Positions 1-6,803 of a stretch of DNA of 8,189 nucleotides are shown here, piece after piece. How positions within the stretch are numbered: position 1 is the first letter of the stretch; every line of letters starts with the position of its first letter. Below the pieces are notes generated by a model. The model ran no database searches. It was not told where the DNA came from and worked only from the letters and a program-made list of their open reading frames with translations. The position numbers and the translations under genes are program-made. The stretch comes from RUG14300 sp964619685 (GTDB taxonomy: Bacteria > Bacillota > Clostridia > Christensenellales > CAG-1252): positions 1 to 8,189 of the forward strand of contig CAZUET010000086.1 of assembly GCA_964619685.1 (NCBI GenBank). The letters are read 5' to 3'.

Positions 1-245
1 TCTATCTCGTTTAGCTCTATTCCAGCCTTTTCAATCGCTCCCTTAACTATTGCATCAATGCTCAAAACATGGTTTCTCGATGCAATTTCAGGTACTACTC
101 CGCCATACAAACGGTGTATCTCTATTTGAGTAGATATACTTTCACCCAAAATAACGCCGTCACGCATTATCGCACACGCCGTTTCATCACACGAGCTTTC
201 TATAGCTAATATTGTCAATCCTTCTTTATACTGTAAGTTATTCAT
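1..245 (-). CDS. tsaD: TsaD, tRNA N6-threonylcarbamoyladenosine transferase subunit (5' part only, runs off the left edge)
   Basis: This is the first 81 codons of a TsaD/Kae1/Gcp family protein. TsaD transfers the threonylcarbamoyl group from threonylcarbamoyl-AMP (made by TsaC) to A37 of tRNAs that read ANN codons, working with TsaB and TsaE. Visible hallmarks are the ASKHA-fold start ILAIESSCDET (about residues 12-22) and the conserved QIEIHRLYGGVVPEIASRNH stretch (about residues 43-62), both close to the family consensus. The ATG at 245-243 overlaps the end of prfB by 8 bases and has no good Shine-Dalgarno sequence, so translation is probably coupled to prfB. The metal-binding HxxxH motif and the rest of the gene lie outside the window. 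Identity is secure from the N-terminal motifs; whether the gene is complete cannot be judged. Confidence 0.93.
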   Translation of the reverse strand, partial: MNNLQYKEGLTILAIESSCDETACAIMRDGVILGESISTQIEIHRLYGGVVPEIASRNHVLSIDAIVKGAIEKAGIELNEI

Positions 246-1347
246 TTGACACCGATCTTTTAAGATATTCGTCTATAAAGCAGTCTATATCTCCGTCCAT
301 AACATCGTCGACATTATATGTCGTCATACCTGTTCTTTCGTCCTTTACCATTGTATAAGGCTGAAACGTATATGTTCGTATCTGACTGCCCCATTCTATC
401 TTTTTCATATTACCCCTAATTGCTTTATTGCGTTCGAGGTTTTCCTTTTCTTTACGCTCGGCAAGTCTTGCTCTAAGCATTTTCATTGCAACTTCACGAT
501 TCTGTATTTGAGAACGCTCATTTTGACACTGAGTAACTATCCCTGTGGGAATATGGGTAATTCGCACTGCACTGTCGGTACGATTGACATGCTGTCCACC
601 TGCACCGCCTGCTCGATAGGTATCTATCTTAAGATCCTCGGGTTTAATCTCGATAACAGAATTGTCTTCGATGATAGGCATTACATCAAGAGATGCAAAT
701 GATGTATGCCGTAATCCGTCCGAATTGAATGGTGACATACGAATCAAGCGGTGTACACCTCTTTCTGATTTTAGATAACCGTATACCATATCTCCGCTTA
801 CCTCGAAGGTTACGCTCTTGATACCTGCTTCTTCACCCGGCAAAAGGTCGATCAACTGACATGTAAAGCCCTTCTTTTCGGCATATCTCGTATACATACG
901 GTAGAGCATCTCCGCCCAATCCTGAGAATCGGTACCGCCTGCCCCCGGATGAATGGCAAGAATTGCATTACATGTATCATATTCGCCCGAAAGATAGGTT
1001 TCTAACCGCATTTTTTCGGCAATTCCGTTCAACTCCTTATATGATGCTTGAACCAAGTCCAATTCGTCATATTCGCCCAATGACTCTATCATTGTAATTA
1101 ATTCCAAGTTTTCATCAATGGCAGAGGATAGCTTTTTATAAGAATTTATCCTATTGGATAATCTTTTGGCTTGTTGCATTACTGCTTGTGCTTCTTTAAC
1201 ATTAGACCAAATATCGGGATTTTCTTGTTTTCTTTCGAGTTCACTAAGCTCACCCTGAAGCTTGGATATATTAATAGATACGCCCAACTCTGCAACAAGC
1301 GTTTTTAGGTTGTTTAGATTATTTCGTAAAGCATCTATATCTATCAA
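238..1347 (-). CDS. prfB: Peptide chain release factor 2 (RF2), single-frame version with TTG start
   Basis: This 369-residue class I release factor ends translation at UAA and UGA. The stop-recognition tripeptide SPF (residues 205-207) marks it as RF2 rather than RF1 (which has PxT), and the peptidyl-tRNA hydrolysis motif GGQ is at 250-252 within the family block GAGGQHVNRTDSAVRITH. The N-terminal helical domain and the C-terminal MVKDERTG and VMDGDIDCFID blocks are present, and the length matches the usual ~365 residues. Most bacteria carry an in-frame UGA near codon 25 that is bypassed by +1 frameshifting. Here the equivalent region (residues 20-30, LGVSINISKL) reads straight through with no stop. 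The start is TTG at 1347-1345, chosen because AAGGAG lies 10 bases upstream and the protein aligns from there. It overlaps tsaD by 8 bases and lies 36 bases after rsmG. Confidence 0.97.
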   Translation of the reverse strand: MIDIDALRNNLNNLKTLVAELGVSINISKLQGELSELERKQENPDIWSNVKEAQAVMQQAKRLSNRINSYKKLSSAIDENLELITMIESLGEYDELDLVQASYKELNGIAEKMRLETYLSGEYDTCNAILAIHPGAGGTDSQDWAEMLYRMYTRYAEKKGFTCQLIDLLPGEEAGIKSVTFEVSGDMVYGYLKSERGVHRLIRMSPFNSDGLRHTSFASLDVMPIIEDNSVIEIKPEDLKIDTYRAGGAGGQHVNRTDSAVRITHIPTGIVTQCQNERSQIQNREVAMKMLRARLAERKEKENLERNKAIRGNMKKIEWGSQIRTYTFQPYTMVKDERTGMTTYNVDDVMDGDIDCFIDEYLKRSVSNE

Positions 1348-1357
1348 TGTATTCGAT

Positions 1358-1363
1358 CTCCTT
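1358..1363 (-). promoter_or_regulatory. Shine-Dalgarno site that fixes the TTG start of prfB
   Basis: AAGGAG on the minus strand ends 10 bases before the TTG at 1347. It is one of the strongest ribosome binding sites in the window. No ATG in the correct frame lies nearby (the ATG a few codons in is out of frame), so the site supports initiation at the uncommon TTG codon. Confidence 0.7.
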
Positions 1364-1383
1364 AATTATTATTGAATTAATCT

Positions 1384-2070
1384 CTATTTTTTAGTCAGTG
1401 GCTGTGTTCTTGGTTTATTACCCGATCTTGGATATGCTTTAGGTGTGGATGATATTTTTGAAATTATTACCAATGTGCGTTCCATTCCGCATAGCTCGTA
1501 TCGTACTACTTTTTCAATTTTTCCTCCAAGCCTTGCTATGGCAAATTCACTGCTTTGCAGTTCTTCGTCCACATCGCCACTCTTATATAGTACCGCTCTA
1601 CCGCCGACCTTGACCAATGGCAATAGGTATTCAACCAATGTTTGAGTATGTGCAACCGCTCTTGCCGTGACTGTATCGAAGCTCTCACGGTATTCACCTC
1701 TACCCATATCCTCGGCTCTGATATGAAGCGCTGTACAGCTTAAATCAAGCTTATCTATTACTTCGTTAAGAAAGCTTATACGCTTAGCTAAGCTATCCGC
1801 TAAAACTAAACTATCAACACCCATTACCGCTAAGGGAATAGACGGAAAGCCGGCACCGGCACCGACATCACATACTCTACCTTTCATATAAGGCAAACCT
1901 ATAATGCTATCTGCAAAATGCTTGACGGTAACATCGTTATAATCGGTTATTGCCGTTAGATTCATTTTTTCATTCCATTCTATAAGCAATGAATAAAATG
2001 CATCAAGCTTTTCTTTTTGAGTATCGCCTACAGTTATATCGAAGGGCGAAAGTATTTCTTGAATAGTCAT
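1384..2070 (-). CDS. rsmG: RsmG, 16S rRNA (guanine-527-N7) methyltransferase
   Basis: This 228-residue member of the RsmG/GidB family methylates N7 of G527 in the 530 loop of 16S rRNA, using S-adenosylmethionine. Loss of this enzyme is known in other bacteria to give low-level streptomycin resistance. Visible features are the N-terminal helix with WNEKMNLTAI (32-41), the HFADS motif (51-55), the glycine-rich cofactor loop DVGAGAGFPSIPLA (68-81), the RAEDM segment (118-122), VTARAV (134-139), and a basic C-terminal tail. Length is normal. The ATG at 2070 follows the mnmG stop codon by a single base. Its ribosome binding site (AGAGGGGG) lies inside the last codons of mnmG, so the two are probably translationally coupled. 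Position after mnmG is the standard arrangement in Firmicutes. Confidence 0.96.
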   Translation of the reverse strand: MTIQEILSPFDITVGDTQKEKLDAFYSLLIEWNEKMNLTAITDYNDVTVKHFADSIIGLPYMKGRVCDVGAGAGFPSIPLAVMGVDSLVLADSLAKRISFLNEVIDKLDLSCTALHIRAEDMGRGEYRESFDTVTARAVAHTQTLVEYLLPLVKVGGRAVLYKSGDVDEELQSSEFAIARLGGKIEKVVRYELCGMERTLVIISKISSTPKAYPRSGNKPRTQPLTKK

Positions 2071-2071
2071 A

Positions 2072-3925
2072 TTATATCCCCCTCTTCAATAATTCTATAA
2101 TCAATACATTTATGTCGGCAGGACTGACTCCACTAATACGGCCTGCTTGTCCTAATGTACGAGGTCTTACATTTGTAAGTTTTTGTCTTGCTTCCAGCCT
2201 TAGATTTGTGACTGCGTTATAATCAATATCATCGGGGATAAGCTTATCTTCCATTTTTTGCGCTTCCTTAATGGCTACACTCTCTTTTTTGAGATAACCT
2301 TGATACTTTATCTCAACAGCAACCTCCATCAATATCGATTCACTTACCGACTGCAATTCGGGTAGTATCATGATATCCTTATAGCTAACTCCGTTATGCT
2401 TCAATAACTCGCTTGCCCGTATAGATTGCGTCAACGGATGCTCGCCACCCTTCTCAACGATGGGTGATGCAACCTCCGCCTTGATGAGTAAATTATCGAG
2501 TATCTCGGCAATTCTCTTCCATTCCTTTTGTTTTTCAAGATATGCCTGATACCTATTATCATCAACAAGTCCGTATTCTCGACCTATCTCGGTCAATCTT
2601 CTATCGGCATTATCCTGTCTAAGCGTCAATCTATATTCGCACCTTGCTGTCATCATTCTGTAAGGCTCATTCGTTCCTCGTGTAACTAGATCGTCTATCA
2701 AAACACCAATATATGCATCCGATCTCGATAGTATCAAGGGCGTTTCGTTATCAAGATAGCGTTTAGCATTGATACCTGCAATCAAGCCTTGTGCTGCTGC
2801 TTCCTCATATCCGCTACTGCCATTGACCTGTCCGGCAAAGAACAATCCACTTATCGTTTTACTCTCCAGCGTAGCTTTTAGCTGAAGGGGATCGATACAA
2901 TCATATTCGATAGCATATGCATATTTTGCAAACCTACAATGCTCCAAGCCCTTGACCGAATGATACATCAATTCTTGAACATCACGAGGCATAGATGAAC
3001 TCATTCCTTGTATATACATCAAGTCGCTATCCGCACTTTCCGGCTCAACAAATATCTGATGACGGGGTTTATCGTAAAAACGCATTACCTTATCCTCGAT
3101 AGACGGACAATACCTTGGCCCCGTACCCTTAATTGCACCGTTATACATAGGTGCTCTATGAATATTCTCTCTAATTATTCTATGAGTTTCTTCATTCGTA
3201 TAAGTCAAATAACAAGGGAATTGCTCGGTAAGTTTCATATCGGAAAGACACGAAAAACTATATACGCTATCCTCTCCGTCTTCCTTTTCCATTAACGAAA
3301 AATCTATACTATCTCTATAAATTCTGGCAGGAGTACCTGTCTTAAATCTACGGAATTGAATACCAATACTTTGTAATTGCTTACTTAAAACGGTAGACGG
3401 ACGGAATCCCGACGGACCTTCAAAATATTCCTCGTCGCCCCTGATTATTCTCGCATTCATATATACGCCCGAACAAACAACAACGGCATTCGTTGCTATC
3501 TCTTCGCCGTTAAGAATGACCGATCTAACAACGCCGTCCTCTTCGTGAACCTCGGTAACTTCGCCAAAATCAAGCGTCAACCTCTCCTGATTACGAAGTG
3601 TTTGAAGCATGCTTTTGTGATATGCGCTCTTATCTGCCTGTCCTCTTAAACTTTGGACGGCAGGACCTTTTGTGGTATTGAGCATTTTTATTTGCAAAAG
3701 TGTTTTATCGGCATTTATACCCATTTCGCCGCCTAAAGCGTCTATTTCACGAACTAAATGACCTTTACCGGTGCCACCGATATGTGGATTACATGGCATA
3801 TATGCAACCGTCTCTTCCTCTGTCGCAGTCAAAAGAACGGTCTTACCCATTCTTGCTAACGCCAATGCACCCTCACATCCGGCGTGACCTGCACCTATTA
3901 CCACTGCATCAAAAAATCTATCCAT
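2072..3925 (-). CDS. mnmG: MnmG (GidA), FAD-dependent tRNA wobble-uridine modification enzyme, large subunit
   Basis: This 617-residue protein partners with MnmE to install the (carboxymethyl)aminomethyl group on C5 of U34 in tRNAs reading split codon boxes, using FAD, NADH, GTP and methylene-tetrahydrofolate. The dinucleotide-binding motif GAGHAGCE is at 11-18, the CNPHIGG block at 45-51, and GPRYCPSIEDKV at 269-280, whose cysteine (273) matches a conserved functional cysteine. Further family blocks are VEPE (293-296), NGSSGYEEAAAQG (368-380), RQDNADRRL (436-444) and the C-terminal GRISGVSPADI (595-605) of the helical domain that contacts MnmE and tRNA. Length is within the family range (about 620-630). 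The ATG at 3925 lies 4 bases after the mnmE stop, with only a weak AGGT upstream, consistent with coupled synthesis of the two subunits. Confidence 0.98.
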   Translation of the reverse strand: MDRFFDAVVIGAGHAGCEGALALARMGKTVLLTATEEETVAYMPCNPHIGGTGKGHLVREIDALGGEMGINADKTLLQIKMLNTTKGPAVQSLRGQADKSAYHKSMLQTLRNQERLTLDFGEVTEVHEEDGVVRSVILNGEEIATNAVVVCSGVYMNARIIRGDEEYFEGPSGFRPSTVLSKQLQSIGIQFRRFKTGTPARIYRDSIDFSLMEKEDGEDSVYSFSCLSDMKLTEQFPCYLTYTNEETHRIIRENIHRAPMYNGAIKGTGPRYCPSIEDKVMRFYDKPRHQIFVEPESADSDLMYIQGMSSSMPRDVQELMYHSVKGLEHCRFAKYAYAIEYDCIDPLQLKATLESKTISGLFFAGQVNGSSGYEEAAAQGLIAGINAKRYLDNETPLILSRSDAYIGVLIDDLVTRGTNEPYRMMTARCEYRLTLRQDNADRRLTEIGREYGLVDDNRYQAYLEKQKEWKRIAEILDNLLIKAEVASPIVEKGGEHPLTQSIRASELLKHNGVSYKDIMILPELQSVSESILMEVAVEIKYQGYLKKESVAIKEAQKMEDKLIPDDIDYNAVTNLRLEARQKLTNVRPRTLGQAGRISGVSPADINVLIIELLKRGI

Positions 3926-3929
3926 AATA

Positions 3930-5237
3930 CTATTTACCTACGCAAAAGCGTGAAAAAATTTCATCAACTATCTTAATTGAGGCTGTTCCACCGTCAATTT
4001 CCAATAAAGAGGTCAAACAATCCTTAAGATCGACAAGCATACAATCGAAGGATGCAAGTCTATTATTTAGTGCGTTATTCAAACTATTTAACGCCGACGA
4101 TACTGCTGATATGTGACGGTCGACGGTAAGCATTTCGCCATACATCCTCTTATCACCTACCTCACTAACTATCTCATCAAGCAATTCATCCACTCCAATA
4201 CGCTTGAGTGCCGAAATATTACGGTATTCGCTCTGACCTTCGGCTATATCGACCTTATTATTGACATAAATAATTTTACCGTGTGCATTCTCGATCATTG
4301 ACATATCAGGCTTTTCCGATATAGACGCATCCAATACATAAATGACTATATCTGCCTTTGAAACTGCATCAAGAGAACGCTCTATTCCCTTGCGTTCAAC
4401 TATATCCGAGCTTTCACGAATACCTGCCGTATCTAACAGATTGATACGCACGCCTTTATAAACTATACTCTCTGCAATCGTATCTCTCGTAGTACCCGGA
4501 ATATCGGTAACGATCGCACGCTCCTCTCTCAAAAATGCATTTAGTAAAGACGATTTACCTACATTCGGTCTACCTACAAGGGCAACCGATATACCATTAT
4601 GAACCATTCTACCCTGTTTAGCCGTAGATAACAATGATTCCAACTCGATCTTGATTGCCTCAAGCTCGGGAAAGACATCGGAATTGACCTCGTCTTCCAT
4701 TTCTTCGGGATAATCGAACCAAGCTTCAAGCATGGTGACTACATTCATAAGTCTATCGGCTATAGGCGAAACTCTCTTAGATACCGTACCTTGCATAACA
4801 CTATATGCTGCACTTATCTCGGTTTCACTTTCGGCATTGATGACACCTAAAATGCCTTCCGCTTCATCTAAGCCGATCTTACCATTTAAAAATGCTCTCT
4901 TTGTAAACTCTCCGTTTTGTGCCATTACCGCACCGTTTTGCAATAATGTGTGCAAGACCTTTTGAGTAACCGTCACTCCGCCATGAAGATGGAATTCAAC
5001 AAGATCCTCTCCTGTATAAGTACGAGGTGCTTTAAAATATACAAAAAGGCAGCGATCCTTAAAATTATCACCGTGAAATGTTCCAAGATACATATAATTA
5101 GGAATCAACTCGCCTTCTCTTATCCGTTTACACGAAAAAAAACGGAGTGCAATTTCAAGCGCACCCTCTCCGGACATACGCACGATACTTATCGCTCCGT
5201 TTCCAATAGGCGTAGATATACCTGCAATAATACTCAT
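3930..5237 (-). CDS. mnmE: MnmE (TrmE), tRNA-modification GTPase
   Basis: This 435-residue GTPase forms a complex with MnmG for C5 modification of wobble uridines; its N-terminal domain binds the folate one-carbon donor and dimerises. The N-terminus has the typical IAGISTPIGNGAISIVRMSG start. The inserted G domain shows the P-loop GRPNVGKS (222-229), the GTTRD switch region (248-252), DTAG (269-272) and NKVD (327-330). The helical domain flanks it on both sides, and the protein ends in FCVGK, the conserved C-terminal motif (usually FCIGK) whose cysteine lies near the active site. The length is slightly below the common ~450-460 with no missing domain. The ATG at 5237 is preceded by AGAGG at proper spacing, 22 bases after jag. 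Confidence 0.98.
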   Translation of the reverse strand: MSIIAGISTPIGNGAISIVRMSGEGALEIALRFFSCKRIREGELIPNYMYLGTFHGDNFKDRCLFVYFKAPRTYTGEDLVEFHLHGGVTVTQKVLHTLLQNGAVMAQNGEFTKRAFLNGKIGLDEAEGILGVINAESETEISAAYSVMQGTVSKRVSPIADRLMNVVTMLEAWFDYPEEMEDEVNSDVFPELEAIKIELESLLSTAKQGRMVHNGISVALVGRPNVGKSSLLNAFLREERAIVTDIPGTTRDTIAESIVYKGVRINLLDTAGIRESSDIVERKGIERSLDAVSKADIVIYVLDASISEKPDMSMIENAHGKIIYVNNKVDIAEGQSEYRNISALKRIGVDELLDEIVSEVGDKRMYGEMLTVDRHISAVSSALNSLNNALNNRLASFDCMLVDLKDCLTSLLEIDGGTASIKIVDEIFSRFCVGK

Positions 5238-5259
5238 CGACAGCCTCTTATATTATTAA

Positions 5260-5943
5260 TTAAAATCTCTTTTTCTTTTGTCCAAACGAACGAGTCTTGA
5301 AGCCCGATCTCTTGAAATTATTACTCGTACCGTAGGAAATCTCCTTTTCCTTAGGAACGATACTTACATAACGGTTAGGCTCATCACCCTTTGATTCTGT
5401 AGTAACTCTATCGTCTTCGGCTAATGCTTCATGAATGGATCGTCTATCTATCGTACTCATTGGCTCGAGATCGACTGTTTCACCGGATGTTACCGCCTTA
5501 TCTGCCAATCTCTTAGCAAGAACGATAAGTGTTTGGTGTCTACGATCACGGTAGCCCTCGACATCAACAACTAATTTAAGATTACTCTTATCGTTTCTAT
5601 TCAAATAAATGGTAGCTAAATATTGTATTGCCGATAAGACGTCACCACGATATCCAATAGCAATGGGACTGTCCTTACCGCTGATATCACAGTACAATGT
5701 ACCCTCTTTTTCAACTACTACACAGGAGCAATCCAAGCCCATATATCTCAACAAGCCCTCGACATATTCACAAAGTTCATCGGCAGGAGTTGCCTTAACA
5801 GTCAATCTTACCTTAGCTTTTGAAAACAGTCCGCCTTCCTTGATGACCTCGATTATTACATCCTCTCTCTCAACACCGAGTTGCTCCAATCCGTTGGATA
5901 TAGCAACTTCTACATTTTTCCCTTCTTTTTCTATAGATACCAT
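5260..5943 (-). CDS. jag: Jag/KhpB RNA-binding protein (Jag-N, KH and R3H domains)
   Basis: This 227-residue protein has the three-part architecture of Jag (also KhpB or EloR). A Jag-N domain (about 1-50) contains EGGLFSKAKVRL. A KH domain (about 55-130) has a GYRG loop at 97-100 followed by DVLSAIQYL. An R3H domain (about 133-195) has MSTIDRRSIHEAL, with the conserved arginine and histidine at 168 and 171. Family members bind RNA, and in streptococci they influence cell elongation together with KhpA. The GxxG loop more often reads GRRG or GKRG. The tail (207-227) is short, disordered-looking and rich in Lys, Arg, Phe and Gly, a plausible extra RNA contact. The ATG at 5943 has AGAGG five to six bases upstream and starts 2 bases after the yidC stop, matching the conserved spoIIIJ-jag pairing. 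Confidence 0.95.
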   Translation of the reverse strand: MVSIEKEGKNVEVAISNGLEQLGVEREDVIIEVIKEGGLFSKAKVRLTVKATPADELCEYVEGLLRYMGLDCSCVVVEKEGTLYCDISGKDSPIAIGYRGDVLSAIQYLATIYLNRNDKSNLKLVVDVEGYRDRRHQTLIVLAKRLADKAVTSGETVDLEPMSTIDRRSIHEALAEDDRVTTESKGDEPNRYVSIVPKEKEISYGTSNNFKRSGFKTRSFGQKKKRF

Positions 5944-5945
5944 AG

Positions 5946-6797
5946 TTACCTCTTAATAGTTCCTTCTTCCATTTCAGCGTCCTTCTTCTTAGTAGCGGTA
6001 TTATATACTAAATTAAATAAAACCGTTATCAAGGAGTTGAAGAACATATATATCGTAAACGCAGCTGTATAGAATAAACTGAATATACCAATCAAAACGG
6101 GCATAAACCAATTCATCATTCTCATTTGCTTATCTGTATCGATAGCGTTACCGTTAGCATCATATGACTGAGTCTTAGGTGTACCAACTCGCATAAGCTT
6201 TGTAGAAAGAATAGATAGTGCAATAGAAAGAAGGGGAAGGATCAAATAACCGTTCCAATTCTTAATATCAAATGTCTTGGTCTTATTGTATGCCTTTTGA
6301 GCAGGCGATAACAGCGCATTATATATATTTGAATTATATTTTGCACGCACCTCAAAGTTACAATCGGGCAAGGATGAATTCAGCTTTCCTAATCCTGTAC
6401 CTACATATGTTTCAAGTGTAGGCACTGTATCATGCCACGAGTCACCCATGAATACATTATCTACCCATAGCCACTCCCACTTCTTAACACCCTTTTCGGT
6501 GACAGAATTAGCGTCGTATGCGGCTAACATGATAGAATCAATAAAATCATCAACCTCTTCGTCTGAAAATTCGGTACGATCTCTAAATTGTTCAACATCT
6601 ACTCCGTAACGGATAAGCGTATCTAATGCATCCTTATTCTTTTCCAAAAATAGATCTTGTATCTTACCGTCAATAAGTCCCGTATCTATTACAAGTGACT
6701 CATATGAGTTAGCAAGATCGTAAACCATCATTTGATTTTCAAATTTACAGGTCGCATTGAAGCCGTTAAAAATAACGAAGAATATGACCATCGTCAA
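5946..6797 (-). CDS. yidC: YidC C-terminal fragment (back half, repeats part of the front half)
   Basis: This 283-residue open frame begins at a TTG overlapping the TGA of the front piece (shared bases TTGA). It runs in the correct frame from insertase residue 111 to the natural C-terminus. It contains the second membrane span, the whole extracytoplasmic loop (with the aromatic WEWLWVDNVF segment at 107-116 of this fragment), and three spans at about 183-201, 231-246 and 248-264, ending in a basic tail KKKDAEMEEGTIKR. No Shine-Dalgarno sequence precedes the TTG, so the start is nominal; an ATG two codons further in (6791) is an alternative. If the fragment is made at all, it would be by re-initiation after the upstream stop. 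It lacks the first span and its positive groove residue. Confidence 0.75.
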   Translation of the reverse strand: MTMVIFFVIFNGFNATCKFENQMMVYDLANSYESLVIDTGLIDGKIQDLFLEKNKDALDTLIRYGVDVEQFRDRTEFSDEEVDDFIDSIMLAAYDANSVTEKGVKKWEWLWVDNVFMGDSWHDTVPTLETYVGTGLGKLNSSLPDCNFEVRAKYNSNIYNALLSPAQKAYNKTKTFDIKNWNGYLILPLLSIALSILSTKLMRVGTPKTQSYDANGNAIDTDKQMRMMNWFMPVLIGIFSLFYTAAFTIYMFFNSLITVLFNLVYNTATKKKDAEMEEGTIKR

Positions 6798-6803
6798 TAA
6801 GCT
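6523..6803. repeat. Direct repeat, copy 1 of the tandem duplication in yidC
   Basis: This copy begins GCTAACATGATAG on the plus strand and matches the copy starting at 6801 along its whole length, by eye without a mismatch. The period is 278 bp. The matching stretch is 281 bp because the two copies share GCT at 6801-6803. The flanking bases on each side (6522 versus 6800, 6804 versus 7082) differ, so the boundaries are exact. In yidC it codes for residues 109-201. Confidence 0.95.

Noticed and set aside
1362..1380. Small inverted repeat TTAATT / AATTAA between rsmG and prfB, considered as a terminator
   Set aside because: The stem is six A-T pairs with a 7-base loop, no G-C pairs and no following T-run, and it runs into the prfB ribosome binding site. 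It is most likely just AT-rich spacer.
3325..3345. FKTGTPAR in MnmG in place of the common FKTGTPPR, considered as a loss of function
   Set aside because: It is a single conservative change away from the cofactor and cysteine motifs in an otherwise full-length, well-conserved protein.
4950..5300. Plus-strand open frame of 116 codons, with similar ones at 3008-3295, 5609-5956, 3700-3927 and 1445-1645
   Set aside because: Each lies antisense to a firmly identified gene (mnmE, mnmG, jag, rsmG). None resembles a known protein or has convincing start signals, so they are shadows of the real genes.
6794..6796. Recoding of the TGA inside yidC (as tryptophan or selenocysteine)
   Set aside because: rnpA ends naturally on TGA and the window encodes RF2, which reads UGA. 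Read-through would also leave the protein in the wrong frame. The tandem duplication fully explains the stop.
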